A DNA stretch of 36,188 nucleotides. Origin: Mordavella massiliensis. Lineage in GTDB: Bacteria > Bacillota > Clostridia > Lachnospirales > Lachnospiraceae. Where the stretch lies: positions 1-36,188 of the forward strand of contig NZ_JACJLV010000027.1 in assembly GCF_016902415.1 (NCBI RefSeq), given 5' to 3'. Shown piece by piece: positions 33,237 to 36,188 of the stretch (positions are counted from its first letter, which is position 1; each line of letters begins with the position of its first letter). The position numbers and the translations under genes were made by a program. Under the pieces are notes generated by a model. The model did not search any database. It was not told where the DNA came from and saw only the letters and a list, made by a program, of their open reading frames with translations.

Positions 33237-33265
33237 ATCATACACAAAAATGTGTATTTCTTCAA
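33237..33265 (-). promoter_or_regulatory. yajC promoter with palindrome in the spacer
   Basis: TTGAAG (33260-33265) and TATGAT (33237-33242) are 17 bases apart on the minus strand. The spacer and the edge of the -10 box hold a perfect palindrome ATACACA-AAAA-TGTGTAT (33240-33257 on the plus strand), placed where a repressor would block polymerase. Confidence 0.6.
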
Positions 33266-33291
33266 GTAATTTCCTGCAATTCATGGAAATT

Positions 33292-34425
33292 TTAGGATTT
33301 CTCTCCTCTCATGCCTTCTAATTTCCGCTTTTTATATGCCTGGTAATTCCCGGCGTCTATGGCGTCCCGGATCTCCTCCATCATGGTATTGTAAAAATAC
33401 AGATTGTGAAGAACACACAGCCGCATTCCCAGCATTTCCTTTGCTTTGAGCAGGTGCCGGATATAGGCCCTGGAATACGTCCGGCAGGCCGGGCACTGGC
33501 ACCCTTCTTCGATCGGGCGGTCATCCAGTTCATATCTGGCATTGAAAAGATTTAACTTTCCATGGTTGGTATAGACATGTCCGTGCCTTCCGTTTCTGCT
33601 TGGATACACACAGTCAAAGAAATCCACGCCTCTGTCCACCGCTTCCAGGATATTGGCGGGCGTTCCCACTCCCATAAGGTACGTGGGCTTATCTTCCGGC
33701 AGATGCGGCACTGTCGCCTCCAGGATCCGGTACATATCCTCATGGGACTCTCCTACCGCCAGTCCGCCGATGGCATAACCGTCCAGGTCAAGTTCCGCGA
33801 TCTCCTTTGCATGGCGGATCCGGATATCCTCGTAAATGCCTCCCTGATTGATGCCAAACAGCATCTGCTGCCGGTTGATGGTATCCGGAAGGCTGTTGAG
33901 CCTCTCCATCTCCTTCTTGCAGCGCATAAGCCACCGGGACGTCCGGTCCACAGAACGCTCCATATATTCCCTGTCTGCCACGCTGGAAGGGCACTCGTCA
34001 AAGGCCATTGCGATCGTGGACGCCAGATTCGACTGGATCTGCATACTCTCCTCCGGCCCCATGAAAATCTTCTTTCCGTCTATATGGGAATGAAAATAAA
34101 CGCCTTCTTCTTTGATCTTGCGAAGCCCTGCCAGAGAAAACACCTGAAATCCGCCGGAATCCGTCAGGATCGGCCTGTCCCAGGCCATAAACTTATGAAG
34201 GCCTCCCAGTTTACGGATCACCTGATCCCCCGGTCTTACATGGAGATGATAGGTGTTGGATAATTCAATCTGTGTCTTGATCCCCCGAAGGTCGTCTGTG
34301 GAAACTGCGCCCTTGATCGCGGCCACTGTTCCTACATTCATAAATACAGGGGTCTCAACGACCCCATGTACTGTAGTAAATCTTCCTCTTTTTGCCTGTC
34401 CGTCCTTTTTCAGTAACTGATACAT
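33292..34425 (-). CDS. tgt: Queuine tRNA-ribosyltransferase
   Basis: The 377-residue enzyme swaps guanine-34 for preQ1 in tRNAs with GUN anticodons. The start is MYQLLKKDGQAKRG, with AAAGGG upstream. Active-site marks are LTDSGGFQVFSL (general acid/base Asp), the GGLAVGE loop and the nucleophile Asp in VDFFDCVYPSRNGRHG. The zinc site is CQCPACRTYSRAYIRHL with a His about 25 residues later. All are intact. It begins 11 bases after the L,D-transpeptidase stop. queA, its frequent neighbour, is not seen. Confidence 0.96.
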   Translation of the reverse strand: MYQLLKKDGQAKRGRFTTVHGVVETPVFMNVGTVAAIKGAVSTDDLRGIKTQIELSNTYHLHVRPGDQVIRKLGGLHKFMAWDRPILTDSGGFQVFSLAGLRKIKEEGVYFHSHIDGKKIFMGPEESMQIQSNLASTIAMAFDECPSSVADREYMERSVDRTSRWLMRCKKEMERLNSLPDTINRQQMLFGINQGGIYEDIRIRHAKEIAELDLDGYAIGGLAVGESHEDMYRILEATVPHLPEDKPTYLMGVGTPANILEAVDRGVDFFDCVYPSRNGRHGHVYTNHGKLNLFNARYELDDRPIEEGCQCPACRTYSRAYIRHLLKAKEMLGMRLCVLHNLYFYNTMMEEIRDAIDAGNYQAYKKRKLEGMRGEKS

Positions 34426-34436
34426 AACTTCCCTTT

Positions 34437-36137
34437 CTAGTAATGGCATACCACCGGTGTTCCTGCAGATATCAGATTGTAGAGCTGTCCGGCCGCGTCA
34501 TAAGGCATATTTACGCATCCGTGGGAACCTCCGGTCAGATATCTGGAACCTCCAAACGTCGGTTGCCAGGTAGCATCGTGGAACCCGATCCCTCCGTTAA
34601 ACGGCATCCAGTATTTTACAGGACTCTCATATTCATAGGACCCGTCCGGCAGTTTTTCACCTCTCAGAACAGAATCCAGTTCTTTATAGGCCAGAGAGTA
34701 GACGCCCTGTGGCGTTCCGTGGCCGTTATTTGGATTACCCGTTACACAGGGAGAAGACAGCGCCACCTGTCCGTTCTGTACGAAATAAACCATCTGATTG
34801 GTCAGATCCACTTCAGCGAAAGTGCTGCCAAAATCATTTCCCTCATGGCTGGCCGCCCGGCTGGTGTACGCCGGCTCTCTGGTCACTACTTCCGCATTCT
34901 GAATGTTTGCGGTCAGCGCGTTGTATTCCGCTTCCTGATCGATCTTCCAGCCGTAGCTTCCGCCTTCCACAGTAACCGTATTGCCGGTTGCGGTTGTGAT
35001 CGTTCTGGTCTTTCCTTTTGTGTTGTATTTGTCTGCCAGGGACTGGATATACGCTTTCACAGCATCCTGGTTAAAGGTCACATTCATATCCGCGTCCACT
35101 GTCACCCACTGAGAGATCACGGAAGCGTCCACTACTTCTGTATACGGATTGAAATCATAGGTAACCGTGGCTCCCAGATAGCTGTTCATCGCATCCGTTG
35201 CAGCTTTTACTTCTTCTGATTCAGAAGTAAACCGGGGCAGGATGTAACAGCCGGCTTCCGTCAGATCCAGTGTGGACTGGAATCCGTTGATCGCCTCTGT
35301 CACCGCTTTGTTAAATGCCTCGGTATCAATCTGTGTACCGATCACTTCTTCTGTGATCACAAACTTGTCCGTCTGAAATTCCGGGCGGGCATCCACAGAC
35401 GCAGTCTGATTTTCCGGCACCAGGCACTGAAGCGCCGCGATCTGCTCCTTTAACGCATCCTCATCATACTCTACGCCAACCTTTGCTTCAATCTCCGGCG
35501 CGTCCCACAAAGAAGTGATCCACAGAAGGCTTTCCTGGTTTTTGGCCAGTTTTTTCAGCTCGTCTCCGGGAACATATTTCAGGGAAATATCACTTCCCGC
35601 AATCTGCTCGCTTCCGCCGTCAGATTCCTGAAGCGTCAGTACATAGTCCTTCACCTGCTGTTCCATGTAGTCTTCCACCTGAGAAACACTCTTTAATGAA
35701 AAACTGGTGCCGTTGATCTTTGTATTAAACAGGAAGTGGCTCTGGAAATAAAATGCAAATCCCGCATAGATAAGAACCAGCGCTCCGAAAATACTTCCCA
35801 GGGTGATCAGCGCCACTTTTTTTCTTTTTTTCTTTTTTGCGGCCTTCTCTTCCTCTATCTCTTCCGGCTCTTCCTCATCTTCCTCATCGTCAAAGCCGTC
35901 CTCGTCTTCCTGTTCCCCGTCGTCTTCTGCTTCTTCGTCCTCTTCCGGCTCTTCGCCTTCCTCCGGCTCTATGCTTTCCCCGGAAGCCTCCTCTTCAGAC
36001 TCGTCTTCATCGTAAAAATATTCTTCATCTTCAAATTCGTCATCATCAGCAAAGGCGTCTTCTTTTTCCAGATCCTCTGCGATCTCTTTCATGGTCTCGT
36101 CCACGATCTGATCCGCCTTTTTATCCTGCTTGCCCAT
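34437..36137 (-). CDS. Membrane-anchored L,D-transpeptidase (YkuD) with acidic cytoplasmic region
   Basis: The product has 566 residues from the ATG at 36135-36137, 8 bases after GAGGAG. Residues about 19-97 are almost all Glu and Asp. A Lys/Arg patch (101-107) and one transmembrane helix (108-130) follow, so the rest is outside the cell. The middle (about 135-400) looks like two PG_binding_4-type repeats (TSFSLKSVSQVEDYMEQQ and later YNALTANIQ). The C-terminal YkuD domain ends with the catalytic GGSHGCVNMPYDAAGQLYN, with His and Cys present. Such enzymes make 3-3 cross-links in peptidoglycan. No gene symbol is certain. The acidic intracellular stretch is unusually long. It leads the unit with tgt and yajC; its promoter lies at or beyond the right edge. 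Confidence 0.9.
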   Translation of the reverse strand: MGKQDKKADQIVDETMKEIAEDLEKEDAFADDDEFEDEEYFYDEDESEEEASGESIEPEEGEEPEEDEEAEDDGEQEDEDGFDDEEDEEEPEEIEEEKAAKKKKRKKVALITLGSIFGALVLIYAGFAFYFQSHFLFNTKINGTSFSLKSVSQVEDYMEQQVKDYVLTLQESDGGSEQIAGSDISLKYVPGDELKKLAKNQESLLWITSLWDAPEIEAKVGVEYDEDALKEQIAALQCLVPENQTASVDARPEFQTDKFVITEEVIGTQIDTEAFNKAVTEAINGFQSTLDLTEAGCYILPRFTSESEEVKAATDAMNSYLGATVTYDFNPYTEVVDASVISQWVTVDADMNVTFNQDAVKAYIQSLADKYNTKGKTRTITTATGNTVTVEGGSYGWKIDQEAEYNALTANIQNAEVVTREPAYTSRAASHEGNDFGSTFAEVDLTNQMVYFVQNGQVALSSPCVTGNPNNGHGTPQGVYSLAYKELDSVLRGEKLPDGSYEYESPVKYWMPFNGGIGFHDATWQPTFGGSRYLTGGSHGCVNMPYDAAGQLYNLISAGTPVVCHY

Positions 36138-36188
36138 TATTATTACTCCTCTAACATATTTCGACAAAATTCTTCTTGATACTCATAC

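Overview
The window reads as a chromosomal stretch of a spore-forming Clostridia bacterium, most likely Lachnospiraceae. The grounds are spoIVA, the DUF512-der-plsY-gpsA-spoIVA order, a GGGtGRT/NifU-like pair, pyrB-pyrI without a PyrR-type leader, a long (394-residue) PRPP synthetase and strong AGGAGG ribosome binding sites. No species is claimed. Nearly all genes are on the minus strand; rqcH, pyrB-pyrI and prs are on the plus strand.

Region 1 (1-2900) is visibly AT-rich and accessory. It holds a partial gene at the left edge, a cluster of four small minus-strand genes (42 aa, coiled-coil 143 aa, 55 aa, zinc-ribbon/YbjQ 215 aa), a compact candidate type I toxin-antitoxin locus (a 29-31 residue hydrophobic peptide with a converging antisense RNA), a gene fragment, and the last 38 codons of a tyrosine recombinase followed by short direct repeats. 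It looks like a decayed mobile-element insertion beside the core chromosome.

Region 2 (2900-11260) is core. A GGGtGRT protein lies with a NifU-like Fe-S scaffold. Then comes a long minus-strand operon yicC-gmk-rpoZ-rimO-pgsA-cinA ending in a GNAT-membrane-extracellular fusion protein. Its promoter overlaps the divergent promoter of rqcH.

Region 3 (11400-18640) holds rqcH, a DUF815 ATPase, pheA, divergent pyrB-pyrI, the RNase P RNA gene directly behind rnhA, and a MogA/MoaB protein.

Region 4 (18640-25970) is the operon DUF512 radical SAM-der-plsY-gpsA-spoIVA, joining ribosome assembly, phospholipid synthesis and spore coat assembly. The spoIVA leader contains a perfect inverted repeat that could hide its ribosome binding site in read-through mRNA while a sporulation promoter starts inside the loop. 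A divergent PRPP synthetase gene follows.

Region 5 (25970-32820) is a biosynthetic operon leuB-ilvD-ilvB-serC-serA (branched-chain amino acids plus serine). Region 6 (32850-36140) is L,D-transpeptidase-tgt-yajC.

Most of the window is ordinary core genome. The least ordinary items are the type I toxin locus, the spoIVA leader, the GNAT fusion and the uncharacterised small-gene cluster. All names come from reading motifs; no database search was run.
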